Assembly: GCA_016194795.1 (NCBI GenBank)
Contig: JACQAX010000119.1
Location: 1 to 14,974, forward strand
Direction: 5' to 3'
Origin: Deltaproteobacteria bacterium
GTDB taxonomy: Bacteria; Bdellovibrionota; UBA1018; UBA923
DNA: 14,974 bases
Below, one piece after another: positions 1-8,019 of this stretch; position 1 is the stretch's first letter; every line of letters begins with the position of its first letter. The translations under genes were made by a program, and so were the position numbers. Under the pieces are notes generated by a model. The model ran no database searches. It had not been told where the DNA came from and worked only from the letters and a program-made list of their open reading frames with translations.

Positions 1-2205
1 CGGCAGCCGTTGGATGGGGTGCTCGCCCGGCACCGGCGTCGGCGCGATGGGCGCCTGCGGGTCGATGGGCCTCGTCTGGTTGGCGAGCTCCTGGGCGGCC
101 TTCTTCGTTTCCTTCAGGATGAAGTTGATCTCCACGCGCCGCGACTTGGGGCAGTCGTACTGGCCGCACGGCTCAGTCGTGTCCCCGCCGGCCACGCGCG
201 CCGTCGGCTCCATATAGCCTTTGCCGGCAACGCTCGTACGCTCCTTGAGCTCCTGCTTGTGGGGATAGTAGCCGATCTCCTCGCCGAAGATGTAGGCGGC
301 CACCTGGTGGGCGCGTTTCATGCTGAGATCGAGGTTGAAGATGTAGGCGACGCGGTCATGGCCGCGCGGGTCGACGTACTTTCGCTTGTAGCGCGGGCTC
401 GCGTGCCCCGTGATGACCACGCCGGCGATCTTGGCGGCCTGCTCGGGGGAGCCGAACAGGCTCTTGGCGTAGACGGGCATGATCTTCTTGATCTTGGCCT
501 TCGAGGCGTCGGCGATCTCGTAGGAGCCGTTCTTGAAACGGAAGACCTCGTCCATCGAGAGCGTGATCACGCCGCTCTCGGGGTCGACGGCGACGTCGAC
601 GCCGTTGTCGCGCAGGTTGCGCAGGACGCCGCCGGCGATCTGCTTTCTCATTTTCGAGAGCTCGTTGATCTCGTCGTGGGCCTTTTTCAGCTCGTCGCCG
701 AGCGAGGCGATCGTGCGGGCCTGCTCTTTGCCCGAGCCCTGCGCGTCGTTGTAGAATTTCTTGTAGCGCTCGAGCTCGTTCTTGAGCGCGCCGAGCTCGC
801 TGCCGGCGGCGCCGAGCTGGCCCTTCATCTTCGCCAGCGTGCCGTCGCGGCCGGCCATCTCGCGCTCGAGACCGGCGATCTCGCCCTTGAGCTTGGAGAT
901 CTGCTGGTCGCGGCCGGAGAGCTCGCCTCCGAGGCCGCCGTTGGCTCTTTTGGCCGACGCGAGCTCGCCCTGGAGCTTGGCCACGTCGCCGTCTCGGCCG
1001 GAGAGCTGTTTCTGAACGTCGCCCAGCGCCCCCTTGAGCTTGCCGATCTGCCCGTCGCGCACGGCGAGGTCCTCGGTGAGGCCGCCGACCTGGCTCTTGG
1101 CCACGCCGAGCTCGCCTTTGAGCGAGGTGATCTGGCCGTCGCGGCCCGCGAGGTCGTGCTGCAGGCCGGAGTTGCTGGCTTTGAGCGAGTTGATCTCGAC
1201 GTTGCGGGCCATGACCTCTTTTTTTAGCCCGCCCATCTCGCGGAGGGCGTCGGCCAGGTCCTTGTTGAGCTTGAGGAGGCTGCCGTCGCGCGCATTGAGG
1301 TCGGCGCGCAGGTTTTCGGTCTCGTGCTTGTAGCCGGCGACCTCGCCCCGAAGCCCGTCGAGGGCCTTGCCGTCGTCGGCCACCTCTTTCTTCAGGCGGT
1401 TGATCGTGCCGTCGCGGTTGGTGACGTCCTGCTTCAAAAGATTCATCTGGCGCGAATTCTCGTCGAGCTCGGCCAGGGTTTTCTGCAGCTCGCGGCCGTT
1501 GGCCTGGAGCTCCTGGTAGAGCCGGGCGCTCTTCGACTGCTCGGTTTCAAGGGAGCGCTGGGCCTGCTCGACGGCGCTCGTCTCTTTTTCGAGGCTCTGG
1601 GTGAGCTGCTCGATCTTGGCCGCGCCCTTGTCGATCTGGGCGTCTTTGGCCTTCAGGCTGTTGTTGAGGTCCTCGAACGTGCGGGCCCAGTTGACCTTGG
1701 CCGACTCGAGCTCCTGCATCTTGATCGTGAGCGACGAGATCGCGTCGTCCTTCTCGCGCAGGCCGGTCTGCAGGCGGTCTTTCAGGTTCGAGAGATCCTT
1801 CACCTGCGTGTCGAGCTTCTGGTTGTTGTCGTAGGCGACCTTGAGCTGGGCCGTGCGCTCTTCCTGCTCCTTGATGACGTCGGTGAAGACGTTTTGCTGG
1901 GCTTCGAGGTTCTTGGCGAGGTCGCTCAGCTCTTCTTTCTTTTTCTGGATGTCGGTCAGGGTGTTCTTCACCGTCTCGGTGCGCGAGCGCGAGCGCTCCT
2001 CGGCATCCTTGGAGATATTGCCCTTGAGCGTCTCCTCGTGCTCTTTCTTGTTCATCGCGTTCTGCATCTGCAGAACCCCGGCGCGCAGGGTGGCGAAAAA
2101 GAAGAGGACGAGGAAAATCACCGACATCCCCACGAAGAGGTCGGAGTAGCTCGTCCAGAAGCTGTCGCCCATACCGGATTTTTCTACGTCTTCGCCACGA
2201 TGCAT
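1..2205 (-). CDS. MotB-like/OmpA-domain protein with very long coiled coil (3' end outside window)
   Basis: The 735 codons seen run off the window start without a stop. Residues 12-35 contain SYSDLFVGMSVIFLVLFFF, a single membrane helix preceded by an Asp (D21). This matches the MotB/ExbD signature in which that Asp is the ion-carrying residue. Residues about 45-530 are heptad-rich coiled coil, with no proline before residue 542. Residues about 535-700 form an OmpA-like peptidoglycan-binding domain, with GHASP, NLDLSMKRAHQV, SVAGKGYMEPT and KSRRVEINF. A proline-rich tail follows. The protein probably anchors an inner-membrane ion-channel complex to the wall, but no MotA/ExbB partner is visible here. 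I chose ATG 2205 because it includes the polar N-terminus typical of MotB and an in-frame stop lies just upstream. AAGGA is only one base from this ATG; ATG 2172 is the alternative and has no ribosome-binding site. Family assignment is firm; function is inferred. Confidence 0.85.
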   Translation of the reverse strand, partial: MHRGEDVEKSGMGDSFWTSYSDLFVGMSVIFLVLFFFATLRAGVLQMQNAMNKKEHEETLKGNISKDAEERSRSRTETVKNTLTDIQKKKEELSDLAKNLEAQQNVFTDVIKEQEERTAQLKVAYDNNQKLDTQVKDLSNLKDRLQTGLREKDDAISSLTIKMQELESAKVNWARTFEDLNNSLKAKDAQIDKGAAKIEQLTQSLEKETSAVEQAQRSLETEQSKSARLYQELQANGRELQKTLAELDENSRQMNLLKQDVTNRDGTINRLKKEVADDGKALDGLRGEVAGYKHETENLRADLNARDGSLLKLNKDLADALREMGGLKKEVMARNVEINSLKASNSGLQHDLAGRDGQITSLKGELGVAKSQVGGLTEDLAVRDGQIGKLKGALGDVQKQLSGRDGDVAKLQGELASAKRANGGLGGELSGRDQQISKLKGEIAGLEREMAGRDGTLAKMKGQLGAAGSELGALKNELERYKKFYNDAQGSGKEQARTIASLGDELKKAHDEINELSKMRKQIAGGVLRNLRDNGVDVAVDPESGVITLSMDEVFRFKNGSYEIADASKAKIKKIMPVYAKSLFGSPEQAAKIAGVVITGHASPRYKRKYVDPRGHDRVAYIFNLDLSMKRAHQVAAYIFGEEIGYYPHKQELKERTSVAGKGYMEPTARVAGGDTTEPCGQYDCPKSRRVEINFILKETKKAAQELANQTRPIDPQAPIAPTPVPGEHPIQRLP
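772..1422 (-). repeat. Coding repeats: alternating 28/21-residue coiled-coil units
   Basis: Inside the MotB-like protein, residues 262-478 are built from units starting with a GRDGxIxxLKGEL-like motif. Read codon by codon, the unit lengths are 28, 14, 28, 21, 28, 21, 28, 21 and 28 residues, 217 in total. All are multiples of seven, and the last seven units form a 49-residue (28+21) super-repeat. The long units carry an extra GGL/GAL heptad. The DNA copies have diverged, so this is an old duplication rather than a recent slippage. Confidence 0.85.
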
Positions 2206-2273
2206 GTCCTTTTTTTATCGGCATCGTGGGACGGGAAGTTGCTCGGAATTTTTTTCCAGCCGGCGCTGAATCG

Positions 2274-5200
2274 TTAAGCGTTAATCGATTTTTCCGCCCG
2301 CTCAACGGCAGCGCGGGCCTCGTTGGCATGGGTCTGAACCCGGAAAATCCTGCCGACGATGCCCCCACTCCAGATCCGAAACCGATCGATGTACGAGTAA
2401 GCCGCCGGCACGACGACGAGCGTGAGCAGCGTCGAGCTCACCAGGCCGCCGATGACCGCGACCCCCATGCTCACGCGCTGGCGCGAGGCCTCGTTCAGGC
2501 CGATCGCCACGGGCAGCATCCCGGAGATGAGGGCGACCGTCGTCATCAGAATGGGACGCAGGCGTTTCTCGCCGGCCTGGCGGATGGCTTCGGCGCGGCT
2601 CTTCCCCTCGCGGACGAGCTGGTTGGCGTAGTCGACGAGCAGGATCGAGTTCTTGGTCGCGATGCCCATGAGCATGATGCAGCCGATCATCGAGAAGATG
2701 TCGAGCGAGTAGCGCGTGATGAACAGGGCGAAGAAGGCCCCGCACGCCGCCAGCGGCAGCACGAGCATGATCGTCAGCGGCGTGATGAACGACTCGTAGA
2801 GCGACGCGAGCACGAGGAAGATGAACAGGATGCCCAGGCCCATCGCCGTCACCATGTTCGTCATCAGATCCTTGAAGTCCTCGGCCTGACCCACGAACGC
2901 GAAACGCATTCCGGGCGGCAGCTTCACCTGCGTCGTCATGATGTCGGTCACGTTCTTCATGACCGCGCTCATCCCGGCCCCACCGGGCGTGAGGTCGCCC
3001 GAGATCTGGATGTAACGACCGCGGTCGCGGCGCAGGATGTTGGCCGGCCCTTCGGCCTGCACGGGCCGGGCGACCGTCGCCAGCCGGATGATCGAGTTGT
3101 TCACGTTCGGCACGTAGGTCTGCTCGAAGCCCTCGCTGAGGTTTCGCTGGTCCTCGCGCAGGCGCACGCGCACGTCGTACTCGATGCCGTTTTCGCGATA
3201 GACGGCGGGCGTGGCGCCCTCGACCAGCGTGCGCAGCTCGCCGCCCACGGCCATCGTGGAGATGCCCAGGGTCTCGGCCTTGCGCGTGTCGAGGGCTACC
3301 TGCAGCTCGGGCTTGCCGGGTTTGAAGCTCGTCTCGACGTCCTTGAGGCCCGGCTCTTTGCGAATCTTTTCAAACGCCTGCGCAGCGACCTTCTCGAGCT
3401 CCTTCAGGTCGCTCCCGACGATGATGACGTTGAACGGGCGCATGCCGGCGTTGACCGCGTCGAAATCCTTCACGACCGGGTTGGCGTTGGAGTACTTCTT
3501 GAGCTGCTCGCGGACCTTGTCCTTGAACTGCGAGGTGTTCATCGTGCGGTCTTTCCGGGGCACGAGCTCGACGTAGAACTGGGCGGAGTTGGCCTCGGCC
3601 GTCGACGAGCTCCCCTGCCCGCCGCCGACGATCAGGAGCGACATGGCGACTTCCTTGTTGGCGCGGATGACGGCGTCGACCTCCTGGCTGAGCTTGCTCA
3701 TCGCCTCGAGGTTGGTGCCGGGCGGGGTTTCGAGGCTGACGGCGAACTCGCCGTTGTCCTGCGGCGGCAGAAAGGTCTTCGGCACGCCGGCGATCGAGGC
3801 GATACTCAGCACGAAGACGACGAAGCTTCCCGCGAGCACCGTGAGCGGCCGCCGGAGCACGAAGCCGATGACGCGCCCGTAGGTCCGCTCCAGCCGGGCA
3901 TGGAAGGCGTCGATGCCCGACGCCACTTTGCCCTTCTTGCCGTGGACGCCGCCCAGGTAGGCCGAGAGCATCGGCGCCATGGTGAAGGCGTCGAAGAGCG
4001 AGATGAGCATCGCAAAGCAGATCGTAAGGCCGAACTCCTTGAAGAACTGCCCGACGACGCCCTTCAGGAACGCGATCGGCCCGAAGACGGCGATGACCGT
4101 GAGCGTGGTCGCGATGACCGCGAGCGCCACCTCGCGCGTGCCGGTGATGGCCGCCTGGACGGGCGACATGCCCTCTTCGGCATGGCGGAAGATGTTCTCG
4201 CGCACGACGATCGCGTCGTCGATGAGCAGGCCGACGGCGAGGCTCAGCGCAAGCAGCGTCATGACGTTGATCGTGAACCCGGCCACGGCCATCAGGATGA
4301 ACGCGCCGAGCAGCGAGTTGGGAAGCGCCACGCCCGTGATGAGCGTCGAGCGCACGTTGCCGAGAAACAGGAAGACGACGAGGATCGTCAGCGCGATGCC
4401 GATGAAGATCGACTCCTTCACGTCCTCGACGTTGAAGCGGATGTACTTGGAGGTGTCGCGCACGACGGTCACGCTCGGGTGGCCGGGCTCGTTTTTCATC
4501 TCCTCGTTGAGCGCGGCCACGCGCGCCCGTACGTCGTCGGAGACGCCGATCGTGTTGGCTCCCGTCTGCTTGTAGACGAGCAGCTGGATGGCTTTGGCGC
4601 CGTTGACCCAGGTGCGGGCCTTCTCGTCGACGAGCGAGTCGGTGACCCGGCCGATCTCGTCGATCGTCACGGGGACGTCGTTGCCGACGAAGTTGACGAT
4701 CTGGGAGCCAATCTCCTTGAGCGACTTGAACTCGCCCATGGCGCGGAAGACGAGCTCGTTTGAGCTCTGGTTGACCTTGCCCACGGGCACGTCCTGGCCG
4801 GCCATGTTCAGGCGATTGGCGACCATCGTCGCCGAGATGTCGTGCGACTTGAGCTTGGCCCGGTCGAGCTCGACGTGGATCTCGCGCTTGCGCGCGCCGA
4901 CCACTTCGACGAGGCCCACCTGGTTGACCGACTCGATCTTGGGACGCAGGCGCTCGCTTGCCAGGTCGGCCATGGCCGCCTCGGGAAGGTCGGCCTTCAG
5001 CGCGAGGATCACGATCGGCTGGTCGGCGGGGTCGATGCGCCGGACGACCGGCTCCTTGATGTCCTTGGGCAGCTTCGACTTCGTCGACGACACGCGGTCG
5101 CGGATCTGCTGCTCGGCGTACTTCACGTCGGTCTCGAGCGTGAACTGGGCCACGACCGTGCTCCAGCCTTCGCGGTTGATCGAGCTGAGCGCCTTGATGC

Positions 5201-5426
5201 CGGTGAGAGTTGAGATCTCGTCCTCGAGCGGCTTGGAGACGAGCGTCTCGATTTCCTTGGGGCCGGCGCCCGGATAGGCGGTGTTGACCATCACGACCGG
5301 AAACGTGACGCTCGGAAAAAGATCGACGGGCAGCCGGAGCAGCGACAGGTACCCGCAGGCCAGCATCGCCAGCACCACGCAGGTGATGAAGATCGGTCTT
5401 TTGATCGACAGGGTCTCGAGTCTCAT
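2274..5426 (-). CDS. RND-family efflux permease (AcrB/HAE1-type)
   Basis: This 1050-residue protein is the usual length for a proton-driven RND multidrug exporter of the inner membrane. It starts with MRLETLSIKRPIFIT and the first membrane helix. The porter-loop motif YPGAGPKEIE is at 51-60 and the membrane block around 338-490 contains the proton-relay Asp pair D403-D404 (GLLIDDAIVVREN). The second porter half follows, then a membrane block around 860-1010 with the relay lysine K925 (GIATKNSILLVDYANQ). All the key charged residues are present, so it should be active. The start overlaps the stop of the TolC-like gene by ATGA and has GGGAGG six bases upstream. It is the third gene of the tetR-led operon. 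The substrate cannot be read from the sequence. A separate HAE1 subtype assignment would need a phylogeny. Confidence 0.95.
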   Translation of the reverse strand: MRLETLSIKRPIFITCVVLAMLACGYLSLLRLPVDLFPSVTFPVVMVNTAYPGAGPKEIETLVSKPLEDEISTLTGIKALSSINREGWSTVVAQFTLETDVKYAEQQIRDRVSSTKSKLPKDIKEPVVRRIDPADQPIVILALKADLPEAAMADLASERLRPKIESVNQVGLVEVVGARKREIHVELDRAKLKSHDISATMVANRLNMAGQDVPVGKVNQSSNELVFRAMGEFKSLKEIGSQIVNFVGNDVPVTIDEIGRVTDSLVDEKARTWVNGAKAIQLLVYKQTGANTIGVSDDVRARVAALNEEMKNEPGHPSVTVVRDTSKYIRFNVEDVKESIFIGIALTILVVFLFLGNVRSTLITGVALPNSLLGAFILMAVAGFTINVMTLLALSLAVGLLIDDAIVVRENIFRHAEEGMSPVQAAITGTREVALAVIATTLTVIAVFGPIAFLKGVVGQFFKEFGLTICFAMLISLFDAFTMAPMLSAYLGGVHGKKGKVASGIDAFHARLERTYGRVIGFVLRRPLTVLAGSFVVFVLSIASIAGVPKTFLPPQDNGEFAVSLETPPGTNLEAMSKLSQEVDAVIRANKEVAMSLLIVGGGQGSSSTAEANSAQFYVELVPRKDRTMNTSQFKDKVREQLKKYSNANPVVKDFDAVNAGMRPFNVIIVGSDLKELEKVAAQAFEKIRKEPGLKDVETSFKPGKPELQVALDTRKAETLGISTMAVGGELRTLVEGATPAVYRENGIEYDVRVRLREDQRNLSEGFEQTYVPNVNNSIIRLATVARPVQAEGPANILRRDRGRYIQISGDLTPGGAGMSAVMKNVTDIMTTQVKLPPGMRFAFVGQAEDFKDLMTNMVTAMGLGILFIFLVLASLYESFITPLTIMLVLPLAACGAFFALFITRYSLDIFSMIGCIMLMGIATKNSILLVDYANQLVREGKSRAEAIRQAGEKRLRPILMTTVALISGMLPVAIGLNEASRQRVSMGVAVIGGLVSSTLLTLVVVPAAYSYIDRFRIWSGGIVGRIFRVQTHANEARAAVERAEKSINA

Positions 5427-6838
5427 CGGGCGCCTCCCGCCGCCGGCGTGGCGGCGAACGTCTTGAGCTGCGCGTGGATGCGCAGAATCTCGCTTTCGGA
5501 GCGGATGCGGGCGAGCGCCGCCACGAGGTATTCCTGCTCGAAGGTGAGCACCTGAAAAGCCGTGGTCTTGCCGCGCGCGAACCGGTCCTTCTCGTGGACG
5601 AGCTTCTCGCGCTGGGCGCTCTCGATGGCGCCCGAAAGCCCGTAGCGCGTCTTGGCCTCGCCGAAGGCCCGGGTCAGATCCTTCCACTGGGTCTCTTCCT
5701 CGAAAACGGCGCGCTCGTACTGGTCGCGCGCGGCCGCCCGCACGAGCTTCTGCCCGTCGCGCGAGCGGAAGATCGTGGGCAGGTCGAGCGGCGCCGTGAA
5801 CTTGAGGCCCGCCACCCAGGTCGGGTGCTTGGAGCTGAGCGAGTCGCTCAGCGCCGTGCCGTCGGTCACGTCCCGGCCGTTGTAGCCCACGTTGCCGTAA
5901 AGCAGGATGTCGGGCGACAGTGTCTGGAGCATGCTCTCGGCGGTGGCCTCGTCGACCACGTCGCGCGCCCGGGCGGCCAGCGTGTCCTCGCGCGCGGGGG
6001 CCCGCTTCGGCAACTCGAGCTTCGCCACGACGGCCTCGTCGAAGGCGGCGAGCTCGTCGGTCACCTCGTCGGAGTCGAGCTCGCGCGCGGCGTTGAACGC
6101 CCGCGAGGCCGCGCGCTCGTCGTCGAGCGCGGCCTGCAGCTCGAGGCGCCGCAGCTGCAGCGCCGCCTCCGACTGGAGCAGATCGGCGCGATCGGCGAGC
6201 TGGAGGCGCACGCGGCGCGAGGTCCACTCGCGCATCTTGCCCGCGCGGTCGAGGCTCTCGCGCTCCACGCGCACGCTCTCGCGCGCGAGCGCGAGGCGGT
6301 AATAGGCGGTCTCGGCGGCGGCCAGCGCCTGTTTGGCGGCGTAAGCGGCCGAAAAGCGCGCGCCCTCGGCCTGCGCCTCGAGGCGGCGCTGGTCGGCGCG
6401 CGTCGTCGCGCCAAAGCCGTTGCGCCAGAGCGACTGGGTCAGCTCGAGCACCGGACGGGCCTCGGCAAAACGCGCCTGCGGCAGGAAGACGGGGCTCGCG
6501 CCCCGCACGTCGGTCGTCGCGAGCGTGTACGACAGGCGCGCGGTCGTCCCGGTCGTGAAGAGCTTGCTCAAGCCCAGGCTGTAGCTCGCGTACTTCGTCC
6601 GATCGCCGAGAAAAAGAGGGTTGGACGTCGGCTTCTGGTCGTCGACGAAGTGCAGGTCGCCGTCGAGCGTGGGGGCGAGCAGCAGCGTCCCCTCATCGCT
6701 GGCCTTCTCATAGCCTTCGGCCGCCTGTCTTGCGGCGCGCAGCTGCCGGTTCTGGGCGCTCACCTGGTCGAGAAAGCCCTCGAGGCCGAGTGGCGCGGCC
6801 GCGGCCGTGTTGGCGAGCAAGGCGAGCAGTGCGATCAT
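5423..6838 (-). CDS. TolC-family outer-membrane efflux protein
   Basis: The 471-residue protein fits the TolC/OprM family (usually 420-500). A short signal peptide (residues 1-15, ending TAAAA before PLG) is followed by two repeats of long amphipathic helices rich in Ala, Arg, Glu and Leu (about 20-50 and 145-250; 265-300 and 370-460). Between them are beta segments such as YASYSLGLSKLFTTGTTARL and SPDILLYGNVGYNG. The signal peptide is odd in having no positive charge after Met. The start is nevertheless secure: AAGGAG lies seven bases upstream, and the ATG overlaps the tetR stop by ATGA. It is the exit duct of the tripartite pump encoded with the RND permease downstream. No adaptor gene lies between them because the two genes overlap. 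Confidence 0.92.
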   Translation of the reverse strand: MIALLALLANTAAAAPLGLEGFLDQVSAQNRQLRAARQAAEGYEKASDEGTLLLAPTLDGDLHFVDDQKPTSNPLFLGDRTKYASYSLGLSKLFTTGTTARLSYTLATTDVRGASPVFLPQARFAEARPVLELTQSLWRNGFGATTRADQRRLEAQAEGARFSAAYAAKQALAAAETAYYRLALARESVRVERESLDRAGKMREWTSRRVRLQLADRADLLQSEAALQLRRLELQAALDDERAASRAFNAARELDSDEVTDELAAFDEAVVAKLELPKRAPAREDTLAARARDVVDEATAESMLQTLSPDILLYGNVGYNGRDVTDGTALSDSLSSKHPTWVAGLKFTAPLDLPTIFRSRDGQKLVRAAARDQYERAVFEEETQWKDLTRAFGEAKTRYGLSGAIESAQREKLVHEKDRFARGKTTAFQVLTFEQEYLVAALARIRSESEILRIHAQLKTFAATPAAGGAR

Positions 6839-7467
6839 CTGGCGACTCCTTCCACGAACAGGTCGACGAGGTTGCGCGCCGCCTTGGCGCGATAGCGCGG
6901 GTCCCGGATCGTCGTGCCGAAAAATTTCTTGCCGAGCGGGTCGCTCCGGAAAAGATGGAGGATCGCCCCGAAAAGGTAGACGCTCGCCAGGCGCGCGTCG
7001 ACCGCCCCGCGCACGAGGCCGCGGCGCTGGGCGCTCTTGAAGAAGCTCATCAGATTCCTGAAGATCTCGAGAAACGTGGCCTCGAAGATGTCGGGGATGC
7101 GCGGCAGCGCCTGCTCGCACTCGCGATGGACCATCGCGCTCAGCTCGGGCTCGGCGACGTGGCACTCGATCATCTCCTCGACGAACATCGCGAGCCTGGT
7201 GCGCATCTCCTCGCGCGAGCGGGTCGGCTGGGCCGGCGACAGGATGCGCTCGGCCGCGGCCAGGCGCGTGCGCCCGAACTGCTCGAGGCAGGCGCGATAG
7301 AGCCCCTCTTTGCCCTTGAAATGGTAGCTCACGAGGCTCACGTTGCAGCGGGCGAGCTGGGCCAGCTCCTTGACGGAGGTGCCGTCGTAGCCCCGCAGCG
7401 CGAAGAGCTTTTTGGCGGCATTGAGGAGAGCGTCGCGCGTGCGATCGGGGGCGTTGACCTTTGCCAT
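6835..7467 (-). CDS. TetR-family transcriptional regulator of the efflux operon
   Basis: This 210-residue protein has a typical TetR N-terminus: RDALLNAAKKLFALRGYDGTS (residues 11-31) leads into the helix-turn-helix SVKELAQLARCNVSLVSYHF (31-50) and KGKEGLYRACLE. The rest is an all-helical ligand and dimer domain, with features such as MVHRECEQALPRIPDIF that recall CecR-like regulators (tentative). It is the first gene of the operon and overlaps the tolC-like gene by ATGA. A palindrome overlapping its -35 box suggests autorepression of the whole operon, with release by a pump substrate. No Shine-Dalgarno precedes the ATG, and the predicted transcription start is within about three bases of it, so the transcript may be leaderless. 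A downstream start would remove the DNA-binding domain. Confidence 0.94.
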   Translation of the reverse strand: MAKVNAPDRTRDALLNAAKKLFALRGYDGTSVKELAQLARCNVSLVSYHFKGKEGLYRACLEQFGRTRLAAAERILSPAQPTRSREEMRTRLAMFVEEMIECHVAEPELSAMVHRECEQALPRIPDIFEATFLEIFRNLMSFFKSAQRRGLVRGAVDARLASVYLFGAILHLFRSDPLGKKFFGTTIRDPRYRAKAARNLVDLFVEGVAR

Positions 7468-7476
7468 GACGCACGG

Positions 7477-7505
7477 AGCATATGTCCGCGCGGATGCGCT
7501 GTCAA
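7477..7505 (-). promoter_or_regulatory. Sigma-70-type promoter of the tetR-efflux operon
   Basis: On the minus strand TTGACA (7505-7500, a perfect -35 consensus) is followed by a 17-base spacer and TATGCT (7482-7477, 4 of 6 matches to -10). Transcription would start near 7470, and the tetR ATG is at 7467. This is the best promoter-like sequence I see in the window. Confidence 0.7.
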
Positions 7506-7517
7506 ACGTTCATTTGA
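7502..7517. promoter_or_regulatory. Candidate TetR operator (imperfect palindrome)
   Basis: TCAAACGTTCATTTGA is a 16-base inverted repeat: TCAAA and TTTGA are perfect arms, and 12 of 16 positions are symmetric. It overlaps the -35 box by four bases. The size and the TCAAA...TTTGA form fit many TetR-family operators, and the position fits repression by blocking polymerase. Binding itself is inferred. Confidence 0.5.
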
Positions 7518-7539
7518 AAAGTCAGAACGGTCGCTTTAC

Positions 7540-7902
7540 CTAAGCGGCTTCCGATTCCGACTTCGGGCCCTTGGCGAACTTCTTGAGCTTGTACTGGAGA
7601 GCGCCGCGGGTGACGCGAAGAAGCTCGGCCGCGCGAATCTGGTTGTTGCCGGTGCGAGCCATCGCGGCGGCAACGAGCCGCTCCTCGATCTCGTCGAGGA
7701 TCTCGGGAAGGCCTCGCTGACCGAGGCTGTTCAGCGGATCGGGAATCGTGCCCGCAGGGCCGGTCGACGGCCCTGCGCCGCGGCCACCGCCGCTCGTGAT
7801 CGAGATCACCGGCGCAGTCGGCGCGGCGGCCTGCTGCGTGGCGGTCGTTTCGGTCTGGTTCGTGGTTCCGGTTTCGCCTGCGGCAAAAGTATTTTTCGGC
7901 AT
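7540..7902 (-). CDS. Small stand-alone Fis-type (HTH_8) DNA-binding protein
   Basis: The protein has 120 residues. Residues 1-60 are low-complexity (Thr, Gln, Ala, Gly, Pro) and probably disordered. Residues 64-110 match the C-terminal Fis-type domain of NtrC-family activators: PEILDEIEERLVAAAMARTG, then NNQIRAAELLRVTRGALQYKL. There is no AAA+ sigma-54 activation domain and no receiver domain, so it cannot be a classical enhancer-binding activator. It is more likely a nucleoid or local regulator, or a detached activator tail. I chose ATG 7902 because AAAGGAAG (7908-7915) lies five bases upstream, although the frame stays open further. It sits 72 bases upstream of tetR on the same strand, but tetR has its own promoter between them. 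Targets are unknown. Confidence 0.82.
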   Translation of the reverse strand: MPKNTFAAGETGTTNQTETTATQQAAAPTAPVISITSGGGRGAGPSTGPAGTIPDPLNSLGQRGLPEILDEIEERLVAAAMARTGNNQIRAAELLRVTRGALQYKLKKFAKGPKSESEAA

Positions 7903-8019
7903 GGTAACTTCCTTTCGGCGGGCCCGCGGCGGTGCCTTAGGGGGCCGGCCCGGCAGCATTTTCCCCGCTGATGAAACACCCCGGAATTCCGATGAGACAG
8001 GCTGGGAGACCACTACAAG

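Noticed and set aside
10..1227. 405-codon plus-strand frame opposite the MotB-like gene
   Set aside because: Its regular pattern only mirrors the coiled-coil repeats on the other strand, which ends in a clear OmpA-like domain.
1..2205. ZorB-like component of a Zorya defence system
   Set aside because: A MotB/OmpA architecture alone is not enough. No ZorA-like or effector gene is visible, and the neighbours are an efflux operon.
2206..2273. Possible terminator between the RND permease and MotB-like genes (CAGCGCCGGCTG followed by an A-run)
   Set aside because: In the direction of transcription the run is A, not T, so it does not form an intrinsic terminator.
2226..4763. 845-codon open frame on the plus strand, antisense to the RND permease
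   Set aside because: Its translation is Arg/His/Asp/Glu-rich low-complexity text with no domain, as expected opposite a high-GC gene. The minus-strand frame is a full RND permease with all key residues.
5427..6227. N-terminal extension of the RND permease frame
   Set aside because: The open frame upstream of ATG 5426 is an out-of-frame reading of the TolC-like gene. The permease start has a good Shine-Dalgarno and the family's usual N-terminus.
7918..7991. Perfect 10-bp palindromes GCGGGCCCGC (7918-7927), GGGCCGGCCC (7942-7951) and CGGAATTCCG (7982-7991) between the Fis-like and PLD genes
   Set aside because: Short GC palindromes are expected by chance at this composition, and I found no convincing -35/-10 pair to tie them to a promoter.
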